64,000 nucleotides of DNA, from assembly GCF_047496725.1 (NCBI RefSeq), contig NC_132980.1, forward strand, positions 1,927,001 through 1,991,000, in the 5' to 3' direction. The notes under the pieces were generated by a model. The model saw only the letters and a list, made by a program, of their open reading frames with translations. It was not told the origin of the DNA and made no database searches. This DNA is from Anoplolepis gracilipes. Taxonomy: Eukaryota > Arthropoda > Insecta > Hymenoptera > Formicidae. Made by a program: the position numbers and the translations under genes. Shown one piece after another: positions 9,352-16,954 of the stretch (positions are counted from its first letter, which is position 1; each line of letters opens with the position of its first letter).

Positions 9352-10551
9352 TTAGGTAATTTTGCGCACAACGTTGGTCAACGGGTTGTACTGGATTACG
9401 CGATCGTGTATGATGAGACAGTACGCAGTCGTATTATTAGCCACATTCTCCTTACACTCAAATTCCAATCGCACATCCACGGTTGCACTCTTGACCGATT
9501 CGTTTTGTCGAGAACAATCGATGATCACAAACGGACCGTACTGTAGAAACAGTGAGACAGTGAGACTCGGTTCGAGGTACTCGTATCCGTAATAGTTTTT
9601 GCAGAAACGCGCGTACGTGTCGTACAGAATCGACCATCTGTTTTTATCGAAATCCAGATTCATGTCATCGTACGGATAACATTCCGAGTTCAGATAGAGT
9701 TTCACGTTTGTTAATTTACAGTCGTCGAATTTACTCGCATCTTCGGACATAACATTCTTCCGGCCTGTCTGCAGAGCAAAGATAACGTATCGTGGTTTCT
9801 CCAGCTGAGTCGCGGTCTTAATGGCCCACGAATGTTTGGTTGTACGCTGCAACAGCGGAAACTCGTACAGATCCCACGAGCGAAAACCCATGCTGAGGTA
9901 GCGTCCGCTTTCCAGAGCGCGCAGCATAGACAGCTTTTTAATTTCACTCAACAACACATGTGGCATTCTCCATTGTATCTTGAATATGTTGATCACAGGC
10001 TCCAGCGTCGAAGCTCCAAGCAGACAATTGTTGTCATTGCGCGATCGTATTAAGATCAATTCGTGACGAGCGTTAATTACTATGCGTCTGTAATCCTCGC
10101 AAAATCCCAATAACATGTAGAGCGGTACGCAAAAATTAAAGTGTCCATCCACAATAGTTGGCTCACTCCAGCCAGCATTTCTCATAATCACGCTTCTATC
10201 GGATGATATTGTTACATAGTTTTTGAGCATACTTGTTATTCCCACGTTTCTATTTCGATCAATCTCCACACCATCGAGTTCATATCGAATCTCGTCAAAC
10301 ATGAATGCAACGCAATTATTTTGCAGTACCACATTGAATCCTCCAGCTGGCTTCTTTATCTTTAATTCTCCCTCGATGTATAAGAATCTCTCGTACGGCA
10401 ATGTATACAGATCCTGTTGTTGTATGGGTATTCTTATCTCATCACTGTGTCCGAACGTTGTGTTGGCGAATGGGTTATAGGAGTGAGTCTCAATCTTGAC
10501 GATGCGATCGTCAAAGATTGGCTCATCCGCGATGTCGAGAATGTCAGTCAT
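9352..10551 (-). CDS. Double jelly-roll major capsid protein
   Basis: 399 aa, ATG at 10551. The N-terminal part (DEIRIPIQQQD, FLYIEGEL, IRYELDGVEID) and the later part (FRSWDLYEFP, LEKPRYVIFALQT, LYLNSECYPY, VIIDCSRQNE, DVRLEFE) have the strand-rich pattern of the Polinton/adintovirus double jelly-roll capsid protein. By family knowledge it forms the pseudo-hexameric capsomers of an icosahedral shell. The reading frame is complete. It lies in the leftward morphogenesis block directly after a 57-aa ORF and the penton-like gene. Its preservation beside a broken polymerase is notable. Confidence 0.85.
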   Translation of the reverse strand: MTDILDIADEPIFDDRIVKIETHSYNPFANTTFGHSDEIRIPIQQQDLYTLPYERFLYIEGELKIKKPAGGFNVVLQNNCVAFMFDEIRYELDGVEIDRNRNVGITSMLKNYVTISSDRSVIMRNAGWSEPTIVDGHFNFCVPLYMLLGFCEDYRRIVINARHELILIRSRNDNNCLLGASTLEPVINIFKIQWRMPHVLLSEIKKLSMLRALESGRYLSMGFRSWDLYEFPLLQRTTKHSWAIKTATQLEKPRYVIFALQTGRKNVMSEDASKFDDCKLTNVKLYLNSECYPYDDMNLDFDKNRWSILYDTYARFCKNYYGYEYLEPSLTVSLFLQYGPFVIIDCSRQNESVKSATVDVRLEFECKENVANNTTAYCLIIHDRVIQYNPLTNVVRKIT

Positions 10552-10554
10552 CGT

Positions 10555-10728
10555 TTAAATGTTTCGCACCACGAATCCCAAAGATTGTAAAAACGCAACG
10601 TTTGATGCGTTCAATTTCTTTTTCTTAGTGCCGGATGATTGGATATTAGCAAATGTTGATGTTGTTGTCGCTGACGTCGTAAAGATTGTATTGTCTCTCA
10701 CGTCTTTCGATCCGTTCAACACGAGCAT
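10555..10728 (-). CDS. 57-aa basic small protein upstream of the capsid gene
   Basis: An ATG at 10728 opens a 57-codon frame that closes 3 bp before the major capsid ATG and starts 12 bp after the penton-like stop. The product is Thr/Ser-rich at the N-terminus, has a KKKK cluster at residues about 35-38, and ends in FLQSLGFVVRN. Tight packing with its neighbours on the same strand and codon-like composition support it as a real gene. It could be a small cement, core or assembly protein; unproven. Confidence 0.5.
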   Translation of the reverse strand: MLVLNGSKDVRDNTIFTTSATTTSTFANIQSSGTKKKKLNASNVAFLQSLGFVVRNI

Positions 10729-10740
10729 CACACGCTAATT

Positions 10741-11496
10741 TTACCGCCGCCGCCGTACATGCAATCTAATGGTGATCTCTTCTCCTCGAAAATCGAGTAA
10801 TCGTCCTTCCTGGTCGACAACGCGTAACGTTAAATCCGTAATGCACCGCACGATGATCGGTAGGTAAATGATGTTCGCCGGTGTTTCCGATATCTTATAT
10901 CCTGGTGGTACCCTCGGTGAAAATTCGTGTATCGTATGAACGAGTTTGCCGTTGTTGTACGCACCCGCGGTCACATTACATTCGACGCGGATAATGTTCA
11001 CGTTGATAATGTTAATCGGCACGTCCGACTCGTACCATTTTCGCGGCTGCAGTATACGGTTCGAGAATCCTAGCAGCGATCCAATATTGTTAGGCTTGCT
11101 AAAATTTAATCTGTAGGCGCATTTGATCTCGCTCCTCATCGTATTGTAATTAGCGCGGAGCACTATAGGCCATTCTCCAGGCTCAAAGTTATCGTCGTCG
11201 TCAGTGTGTTTTTTATCACCATCACGAACTGTGTGTTGCGAACGTTTTCGTAAAATTGTATGTTTCAAAAATTCATTTATCGCTTGCAGCTCGTACGATC
11301 CCTCGGGAATCGTAATTTCCGCATCGTCTTTGCCAAAGTAAAATTTATTATTCGAGGAATTCACGTTCGATATCGTGTGATAACTTTCAAAATCCGCTAG
11401 ACCAAGCTCGTATTCACCGTCGCTTAAATCTACGTTGGGAAAGTAGTTTGCCGCGAGAACGCTGCTCTTTCCAGTCAGCGTGAATGTCATAGACAT
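10741..11496 (-). CDS. Penton-like single jelly-roll minor capsid protein
   Basis: 251 aa from an ATG at 11496 (the longer frame begins at a TTG). The N-terminus MSMTFTLTGKSS, the motif ELGLADFESYHTISNV, and DAEITIPEGSYELQAINEFL fit the minor capsid protein that Polintons and adintoviruses encode next to the major capsid gene. In that family it forms the five-fold vertices. The region around 160-180 (NRILQPRKWYESDVPINI) is also typical. The frame is complete and lies between the protease gene (30 bp upstream) and the 57-aa ORF. Confidence 0.78.
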   Translation of the reverse strand: MSMTFTLTGKSSVLAANYFPNVDLSDGEYELGLADFESYHTISNVNSSNNKFYFGKDDAEITIPEGSYELQAINEFLKHTILRKRSQHTVRDGDKKHTDDDDNFEPGEWPIVLRANYNTMRSEIKCAYRLNFSKPNNIGSLLGFSNRILQPRKWYESDVPINIINVNIIRVECNVTAGAYNNGKLVHTIHEFSPRVPPGYKISETPANIIYLPIIVRCITDLTLRVVDQEGRLLDFRGEEITIRLHVRRRR

Positions 11497-11525
11497 GTTG
11501 GCCAAACTGTTTAACGAATACTAAG

Positions 11526-11915
11526 TTAAATAGCGCAATGTATGTCTTTAAATTCGCGTGCATCGACCGTTCGGAGAAACTGCAAGCACAATTGTCCACA
11601 GATGCTTTGATTATAAGTTTGATAGGATGTGTGATTATATTCTATTTTTGTCACATTTAAATATCGCACCAATTCATTCGGCGGTCGAAGATTGCCAAAA
11701 CTATCAAAATATATAGCACAATTCCCCCTCTTTGCATACGCTACCCAGTGAGTACCCGAGCCTTTAGCGTTATCCAAATTTATGATCCCGCTCTCGTTTC
11801 GATATATACCACTGATCGGTAATGAGTTACGCATAAAAACACCTCTAAAATATGGAATGTGCATACGTTTTGCTAGTTGCAGCAATTGTACATTGGTAGT
11901 TACGCCCTCTGGCAT
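11526..11915 (-). CDS. Adenain-like maturation cysteine protease
   Basis: 129 aa with an Ulp1/adenain-type catalytic layout: His56 (GTHWVAY), Asp71 (YFDSFG), Gln103 and Cys106 (NQSICGQLCLQFL). It is short compared with adenovirus proteases but similar to Polinton versions. In related viruses the enzyme cleaves capsid and core precursors during maturation; the neighbouring PLA2/basic protein and capsid proteins are the likely substrates (inference). The start ATG is 2 bp past the stop of the upstream gene (11918), suggesting coordinated expression. Confidence 0.88.
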   Translation of the reverse strand: MPEGVTTNVQLLQLAKRMHIPYFRGVFMRNSLPISGIYRNESGIINLDNAKGSGTHWVAYAKRGNCAIYFDSFGNLRPPNELVRYLNVTKIEYNHTSYQTYNQSICGQLCLQFLRTVDAREFKDIHCAI

Positions 11916-11917
11916 TT

Positions 11918-12550
11918 TTAGCGTCTCTTTGACGTTTTTTTTTTTTTCTTCTTTTTCATTGAGACTCCTCGTCCATATTTGTATGGTGCGAGATACAATC
12001 CGCGACCTTCCATGGCACGATTGTGACGTAGCATCTCTTGAAACTGACGTTGTGTAGCTTTTCCATCGTTCACCATCTTTGCTACACCAGCCGCTCCACC
12101 AATCAGAGATCCGAGAGCGCCCAACACTGGTAGAATCGGTAATACACCCCCGCGTTTCGCTACCGGAAGTATTCGTTTTTTCACCATCTTTTTCTTCGTT
12201 TTCGTCTTTAGACCCATACCGAACTTCGTTTTGGTTTTCATCGCTATCCAGACAGCTGTGGCTGCGGCTCTCTCACCGAGAGACGAATCTTTCGCAGTGA
12301 TGCGAGTTTGCGCCTTTTTGGCGAGTATCCTATCCGCCGCGTGTCTTTCGGCAAGATCGTTACTCCGAAAGTACGCTATATCGTGTTCACGACACGCTGC
12401 GTCCAATGGGTTGATACCTCGATCACCTCTAGCCAATCGTTCTTCTAGCCGCGTGCCCGGACCGCAAAACTGGTATCCAGGAATATGTAATTCGATAGGA
12501 AGCGCGTTTATTGCACGATTTAATAGACCTCTGCTTATTTGCGTTGACAT
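11918..12550 (-). CDS. Virion protein with phospholipase A2 N-terminus and basic/hydrophobic C-terminus
   Basis: 210 aa. Residues 24-60 show a phospholipase A2 signature: a calcium-loop-like YQFCGPGT and the catalytic HD pair in CREHDIAYF (His56, Asp57). PLA2 domains of this compact type occur in parvovirus capsid proteins and some adintovirus-like elements, where they help the particle cross membranes. After a Lys-rich segment (KTKTKKKMVKKR) comes a glycine/alanine hydrophobic stretch (LPVLGALGSLIGGAAGVAK), as in adenovirus core/minor proteins, and a terminal run of lysines. The combination suggests a DNA-binding, membrane-active minor virion component. Frame intact. Confidence 0.75.
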   Translation of the reverse strand: MSTQISRGLLNRAINALPIELHIPGYQFCGPGTRLEERLARGDRGINPLDAACREHDIAYFRSNDLAERHAADRILAKKAQTRITAKDSSLGERAAATAVWIAMKTKTKFGMGLKTKTKKKMVKKRILPVAKRGGVLPILPVLGALGSLIGGAAGVAKMVNDGKATQRQFQEMLRHNRAMEGRGLYLAPYKYGRGVSMKKKKKKKTSKRR

Positions 12551-12803
12551 TCACGACAATCTTTTATCATTGGCGCTGGACCGTCAATGTGCGTTTGTTG
12601 CCACGGTTGATTGTAATGTTCGAAACAGCGACGATAGGTCTGAACCTCCGAATCCGCCTTTATGTATTCCGGAAGTTTGTCCCACACGTAGTGGACGTGA
12701 TTGTCACACATTCGCAATAAAACTGCTTTAGATAACTTACAAACTGTAGCTGTTCGGCACTCAAATCGAGAATATCGTAAGGACTTGATAGCAGGACAAA
12801 CAT
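12535..12803 (-). pseudogene. Small conserved ORF with probable frame break
   Basis: From an ATG at 12803 one frame reads through an acidic/hydrophobic segment (SSPYDILDLSAEQLQF). From about 12715 a second frame continues with VHYVWDKLPEYIKAD and ends with paired cysteines (CRECQ) at 12535. Compositional quality passes from one frame to the other near a GTGT at 12709-12712, so I read it as one gene with a small indel, though a short ORF from 12711 could be expressed alone. The 3' end overlaps the start of the PLA2 gene by 16 bp. Function unknown. Confidence 0.45.
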
Positions 12804-12837
12804 TTTTTCGTTACTGAACACTTTGTAGTTCCGCGCA

Positions 12838-12848
12838 GCTATAAATAG
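12838..12848 (+). promoter_or_regulatory. TATA box of the packaging ATPase gene
   Basis: CTATAAATAGA lies about 35-42 bp upstream of the ATPase ATG (12881), in the 77-bp gap between the divergent leftward ORF (ATG 12803) and the ATPase. This is the only short intergenic gap between the two opposite blocks, so a bidirectional late promoter here is plausible. Confidence 0.55.
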
Positions 12849-12880
12849 ACAGGCGTGCGATCCGAATCGGAAGTGGGAAA

Positions 12881-13588
12881 ATGAAATTCGTGCGACAACC
12901 TTTCGCGATACGCGTGACAAATTACGACGTCAGATTACGCTCGATGGGTGACAATGCGGAGATGCGTAGACACGGTACGATGCTGCCGAATACTATACGC
13001 GCAATCGTTTGCGGCCCCTCGAATTGCGGTAAAACTAACGTGTTGATTAGTTTGATAGAAAGCCCGCACGGCGTCCGCTTTGAAAATGTGTACGTGTATT
13101 CAAAGTCACTGCAACAGCCAAAATATCAATATTTGGAGAATTTGTTAACGTCGATCGATGAAATCGGCTATTTTACATTCTCCAATAACAGTGACGTCAT
13201 TCCACCGAGCGAAGCACGTCCAAACTCGATTTTCGTTTTCGATGACGTGGCGTGCGACAAACAAAATACGATAAGAGAATATTTCTCAATGGGACGCCAC
13301 TCGAACGTCGACTGCTTCTATCTCTGCCAGACATACGCGAGAATACCGAAACATCTTTTACGCGACAATGCGAACCTGCTAATCTTGTTTAAACAGGATG
13401 GCACCAACTTGAAACACGTGTACAACGATCACGTGAATACCGACATGTCATACGAGGATTTCAGTGAGTTATGTCGTACTTGTTGGCAGCAAAAGTATGG
13501 ATTTCTCGTGATAGACAAGGATAGCTTGCTTACAAACGGGCGATACAGAAACGGATTTAACGTGTTTGCGATACCACAAAATGATTAG
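12881..13588 (+). CDS. A32-like FtsK/HerA genome-packaging ATPase
   Basis: 235 aa. Walker A is GPSNCGKT (residues 45-52) and Walker B IFVFDD (117-122), followed by MGRHSNVDCFYLCQTY, matching the sensor/arginine-rich region of poxvirus A32-type packaging ATPases. By family knowledge it pumps element DNA into preformed capsids. The length is normal for Polinton ATPases. The gene opens the rightward block and is followed 59 bp later by the 356-aa gene. Frame intact. Confidence 0.9.
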   Translation: MKFVRQPFAIRVTNYDVRLRSMGDNAEMRRHGTMLPNTIRAIVCGPSNCGKTNVLISLIESPHGVRFENVYVYSKSLQQPKYQYLENLLTSIDEIGYFTFSNNSDVIPPSEARPNSIFVFDDVACDKQNTIREYFSMGRHSNVDCFYLCQTYARIPKHLLRDNANLLILFKQDGTNLKHVYNDHVNTDMSYEDFSELCRTCWQQKYGFLVIDKDSLLTNGRYRNGFNVFAIPQND

Positions 13589-13647
13589 TCGTTGCCTACA
13601 TTCTGTCGTGAGGGGTGAAACGCGAGCGTTCAACACTCTCTATCGAT

Positions 13648-14718
13648 ATGGCTGGGAGCGATAATATTCGCGAGCGTGAAAAGATGGCGAAGGAGATTGC
13701 GAAAACGAGCGAATCGATCCGCAAGAAACATCGCGCTTTGAAGACCGGTAACATCGATGACGATATCGCGGTCAAGACCCATTTTAAACCTATTATCGAG
13801 CCGCTGCAAAAGATTGTCGACAACTCGTTCGCGGTGAAAAATAAGTCGGAGAGTAGCGCAAAGATTAAAATCAAGCGATACAAGGAGGATGAGAAGGAAG
13901 AGGCTAAAGATGAGGAGGTAGAGAAAGAGGAAGAGGAAGATGCGACACCGAAAAAAAGGAAACGATCGGACGTTTTACTGTATGAACCGTCGATAGCCTC
14001 TACGTCGTTAACCGCACCAACAAGCGTAAACGAAGATGTTTTCGAAACCTCGGGCAACATGCTCGAATCATCGTTTGTTCGAAACAAGTTACAAACGCCG
14101 GAAGTTCAAGAAACGTTGCGGGAGTACTTTGGGCCACTTGGGCAAAAGTACTTAGGCGCTTTGTTTAGTGGCGACAAAAATCACGAGATTGATCATGTGT
14201 ATGGAGTCTATTTTGACAGAAAGAATGAACTGCGACTCGGCAACAAACAATTCAACATCAACAAAGATGACTCTATTATCATAGACGACGTGCGGTACAT
14301 TGGAACGCCAGGATTGTACGAGCTGATCTTCAAGAGAATTCCCGATGACGAACTTTACACGAGGGGGGACGATTTGGAAAAATACAAGAGCATATTATTG
14401 GTGACGAACGCGCATAGACGCGATTATGATGCGCAGGGCCATTTGAAGGGTAACAGGGGGTTCAAGTACAAACATATAATTGCACCGTTGATGTCGCTCG
14501 AATCGAAAAATACAAAATTTGGAGGGGAGATATCTATGCCTCGCGCTATGACGCTAACCAACAATATGATTGATTACGTGCACTGGGACGATCCCAACGA
14601 ACTAGTGGATCGGCTACGATTGCTCAACGCTTCGCGCCAAGCTGGTCACAACGCTCACGACAACGAGATCCAGTCGATCATCGAGGAACTTCGTGAAGCA
14701 GGAATTATTATAAATTAA
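13648..14718 (+). CDS. Conserved Polinton protein of unknown function (356 aa)
   Basis: The ATG at 13648 is preferred to an upstream GTG. The first ~130 residues are highly charged, with Lys-rich, then a Glu/Asp/Lys coiled-coil-like run (about 75-115), then KKRKR, a nuclear-signal-like cluster. The globular C-terminal half includes DDVRYIGTPGLYELIF, FKYKHIIAPL and DYVHWDDPNELVDRL. The same C-terminal half is recognisable at 37762-38197 in element 2, always directly before the fibre-like ORF. I recall the family being widely predicted in insects and cnidarians as an uncharacterised domain, but cannot verify a name. Confidence 0.7.
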   Translation: MAGSDNIREREKMAKEIAKTSESIRKKHRALKTGNIDDDIAVKTHFKPIIEPLQKIVDNSFAVKNKSESSAKIKIKRYKEDEKEEAKDEEVEKEEEEDATPKKRKRSDVLLYEPSIASTSLTAPTSVNEDVFETSGNMLESSFVRNKLQTPEVQETLREYFGPLGQKYLGALFSGDKNHEIDHVYGVYFDRKNELRLGNKQFNINKDDSIIIDDVRYIGTPGLYELIFKRIPDDELYTRGDDLEKYKSILLVTNAHRRDYDAQGHLKGNRGFKYKHIIAPLMSLESKNTKFGGEISMPRAMTLTNNMIDYVHWDDPNELVDRLRLLNASRQAGHNAHDNEIQSIIEELREAGIIIN

Positions 14719-14784
14719 ATGGTGTCTCGACAAAACTAATCAGTCGATCAGCGTTGCGTGACACTTTACGAAGCATCAGAAAAA

Positions 14785-15138
14785 ATGCCTATCAACAAAT
14801 TTGGATTATTCGATCCAAGAAATGATGCAACCGGCACAAACGGTTCTTGGGATAGATTGGTAAAAAGTTATGTGCACGAAAACGCTTTGTGTCGCGTCGT
14901 TACAGACTTCGATGCAAGGTCACGTAGAATTCGCCGTGTAGCGCAACCAGAGGCTGACACCGATGCCGTCAACAAACTGTACGTGGAGTCCTGCGTTAAA
15001 AGATTAATGAATCAACAGAAAGAATCAGACGAGAAGCTGATTTCGCTTGAGAAGGACGTGCGAGCAATACAGATTGTGCTAAACGAACTTCAACGCCCGG
15101 CTAACGCTAACTCAGAAACAGCTATCAAACCTAAATGA
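14785..15138 (+). CDS. Fibre-like protein with tail-fibre repeat motif and coiled coil
   Basis: 117 aa from an ATG at 14785. Residues around 44-62 read RRIRRVAQPEADTDAVNKLYV, a form of the 'K-I-x-N-V-A-x-P-x-x-x-x-D-A-V-x-K-x-Y-V' segment found in trimeric phage tail fibres and related spikes. It is followed by a long heptad region (to residue ~108) predicted to coil. A near-identical copy occurs in element 2 (38265-38627). The stop TGA (15136-15138) overlaps the next ATG as ATGA. A vertex fibre or receptor-binding spike is a reasonable inference. Confidence 0.65.
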   Translation: MPINKFGLFDPRNDATGTNGSWDRLVKSYVHENALCRVVTDFDARSRRIRRVAQPEADTDAVNKLYVESCVKRLMNQQKESDEKLISLEKDVRAIQIVLNELQRPANANSETAIKPK

Positions 15139-15266
15139 GCATCAGTGAACGGGTTAGGAGCGGCTATCAAACGGTTATCGAACAGCTACGAAGGATTATA
15201 GAACGGCTGCGAACAATTATCGAACAGCTACGAAGAATTATCGAACTGCTATCTAAACTACAATGA
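15135..15266 (+). CDS. 43-aa leucine/isoleucine heptad micro-ORF
   Basis: The frame opens at the ATG overlapping the fibre-like stop (ATGA at 15135-15138) and closes at a TGA that overlaps the next ATG (ATGA at 15263-15266). The product has four near-perfect heptads (EQLRRII, ERLRTII, EQLRRII type), a strong amphipathic coiled coil. In element 2 the same frame is open (38614-38757) although its neighbours have drifted, which argues for selection on this frame. Its role is unknown; co-assembly with the adjacent fibre-like proteins is possible. Confidence 0.55.
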   Translation: MSISERVRSGYQTVIEQLRRIIERLRTIIEQLRRIIELLSKLQ

Positions 15267-15550
15267 GTGGCAGTGGCAGTGGCAGTGAACGACCTAGCAG
15301 CAGCAGCTGCAACAGCTTCGAACGAGGCTATCAGCATCTCAAGCAGGGCTGCGAACGAGGCTACGAACACGTTCTTAACGGCTACACTCAAGGTTACAAA
15401 CAACTCAAGAACTCCTACGATCGGTCAAAAGACGTCTGTGAACGAGGCTACGAACGGGTCAGAAGCGGCTACGAACGAGTCAAAAACGACTGTGAAAAAG
15501 GCTGCGAACGGGTCAAGAACGATTTTCGAATGGGTGAAGGACGGCGGTGA
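15263..15550 (+). CDS. Hendecad/heptad repeat protein (95 aa)
   Basis: The ATG overlaps the preceding stop. After a Ser/Gly-rich start, the protein consists of 11-residue and 7-residue units such as ERGYQHLKQGC, ERGYEHVLNGY and ERVKNDC, with Cys or Tyr at fixed positions. Eleven- and seven-residue periods are both compatible with a continuous coiled coil. The element 2 homologue (38741-39061) has the same units plus longer Ser/Asn runs. Regular cysteines could allow covalent cross-links in an extracellular fibre; this is inference. The end of the gene passes into the AGGTCA array. Confidence 0.6.
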   Translation: MSGSGSGSERPSSSSCNSFERGYQHLKQGCERGYEHVLNGYTQGYKQLKNSYDRSKDVCERGYERVRSGYERVKNDCEKGCERVKNDFRMGEGRR

Positions 15551-15775
15551 ACAGGTCAGAACAGGTCAAGAACAGGTCAGAACAGGCCAAGAACAGGTCA
15601 AGAACAGGTCAGAACAGGTCAAGAACAGGTCAGAACAGGTCAAGAACAGGTCAAGAACAGGTCAAGAACAGGTCAGAACAGGTCAGAACAGGTCAGAACA
15701 GGTCAAGAACAGGTCAAGAACAGGTCAGAACAGGCCAAGAACAGGTCAAGAACAAGTCAAGAACAGGTCAAGAAC
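15551..15775 (+). repeat. 10/11-bp tandem array of AACAGGTCA(A)G
   Basis: About 21 units alternate between 10 bp (AACAGGTCAG) and 11 bp (AACAGGTCAAG); I count 18 perfect AGGTCA cores and three variants. The average period is about 10.5 bp. The unit resembles the last coding repeat of the preceding gene (GGTCAAGAACG), from which it probably expanded. The corresponding place in element 2 (39061-39084) has only a short remnant, so the array is specific to element 1. It ends 25 bp before the integrase ATG. Confidence 0.9.
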
Positions 15776-15799
15776 GGCTATTAAAGGCGATAAACGAAA

Positions 15800-16789
15800 A
15801 TGAGTGAAAAAAATTTGAATAACAAACGGACATCGAGAAAAACTGACAAAGCAAAGAATCAACATAGTTTGGAGAGACGACAGTTGGTGAACGAACTGCA
15901 TGCGCCAGCGAGAAAAAATTTTCCCCGAAGACACGTCATAGTGCGGGGATATGATGATCTGTGGCAAGCCGACATCGTCGAGATGCGTCCGTATTCTCGT
16001 TTCAACAAAGGTTACCACTACATACTCACCGTCATCGATGTGTTGAGCAAGTATGCATGGGCTGCACCACTCAAGAGTAAAGGTGGAAGGGAGACGGCTG
16101 ATGCAATCGCCAAAATAATTCGAGATAGCAAGAGATGCCCGAAAAACATACAAACTGATAACGGGAAGGAATTTTACAATACCGATGTGCAACGGCTTAT
16201 ACGGAAACATAACATTAATCACTATTCCACATATTCGGTATTGAAGGCGTCTGTCGTCGAGCGATTCAATCGCACGCTGAAGAACGACATGTGGAAGATG
16301 TTTACGCTGAACGGAACTTACAAGTGGATTGACGCGCTATCCCGACTCGTTGCAGAATATAACGCGCGAAAACATCGCACTATCAATATGAGACCTATCG
16401 ATGTTACTCCCACGATCGCTGATAGACTTTTAAATACTGTATACAACAGTATAAAAATTGCTGCTCCTGCAAAGTTTAAAGTAGGTGACCTGGTACGCGT
16501 TAGCAAATACAAAAAACTTTTCGAAAAGGGTTACACGCCAAATTGGACAACCGAGGTGTTTAAGATTGTTAAAGTGCAACATACTAATCCCGTAACATAT
16601 CTACTCGAGGATTATCGCAAAAAATCTATCGCTGGAGCATTTTACGAGCACGAGTTGCATCGCGCGAATTATCCAGATGTGTATCTCGTGGAGAAAGTAC
16701 TGCGCAGGAGGGGTGACGAGGTTTACGTGAAATGGTTGGGATTTGATAGCTCGCACAATTCTTGGGTACATAAGGATCATGTAATTTAA
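15800..16789 (+). CDS. Polinton integrase (rve core plus chromodomain)
   Basis: 329 aa, ATG at 15800. The retroviral-type catalytic triad is visible as Asp58 (WQADIV), Asp120 (QTDNGKEF) and Glu154 (SVVERFN). The C-terminal ~35 residues (YLVEKVLRRRGDEVYVKWLGF...SW) form a chromodomain, as usual for Polinton integrases, perhaps steering insertion to certain chromatin. The enzyme inserts the linear element DNA and generates the 6-bp duplication. The frame is complete, so this protein could act in trans. It ends 166 bp before the convergent polymerase stop. Confidence 0.93.
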   Translation: MSEKNLNNKRTSRKTDKAKNQHSLERRQLVNELHAPARKNFPRRHVIVRGYDDLWQADIVEMRPYSRFNKGYHYILTVIDVLSKYAWAAPLKSKGGRETADAIAKIIRDSKRCPKNIQTDNGKEFYNTDVQRLIRKHNINHYSTYSVLKASVVERFNRTLKNDMWKMFTLNGTYKWIDALSRLVAEYNARKHRTINMRPIDVTPTIADRLLNTVYNSIKIAAPAKFKVGDLVRVSKYKKLFEKGYTPNWTTEVFKIVKVQHTNPVTYLLEDYRKKSIAGAFYEHELHRANYPDVYLVEKVLRRRGDEVYVKWLGFDSSHNSWVHKDHVI

Positions 16790-16954
16790 TTTTATAAGAA
16801 ATACAATGTATTCAATATAAAAAATATATGAAATATTTGAAATATACAAAATCTTTATTAATAAATCCTTTCCAATAGTCATTACAATATATAAAATATG
16901 AAATATACATACAAAAAAAAAAAATCACACACACACACATACACACATTATATT

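Noticed and set aside
15267..15803. 178-codon frame through the AGGTCA array that ends in an ATGA overlap with the integrase ATG
   Set aside because: It has no ATG near the start, runs in a shadow frame of the hendecad gene, and stays open only because the 10/11-bp repeat lacks stops. The element 2 sequence does not preserve it.
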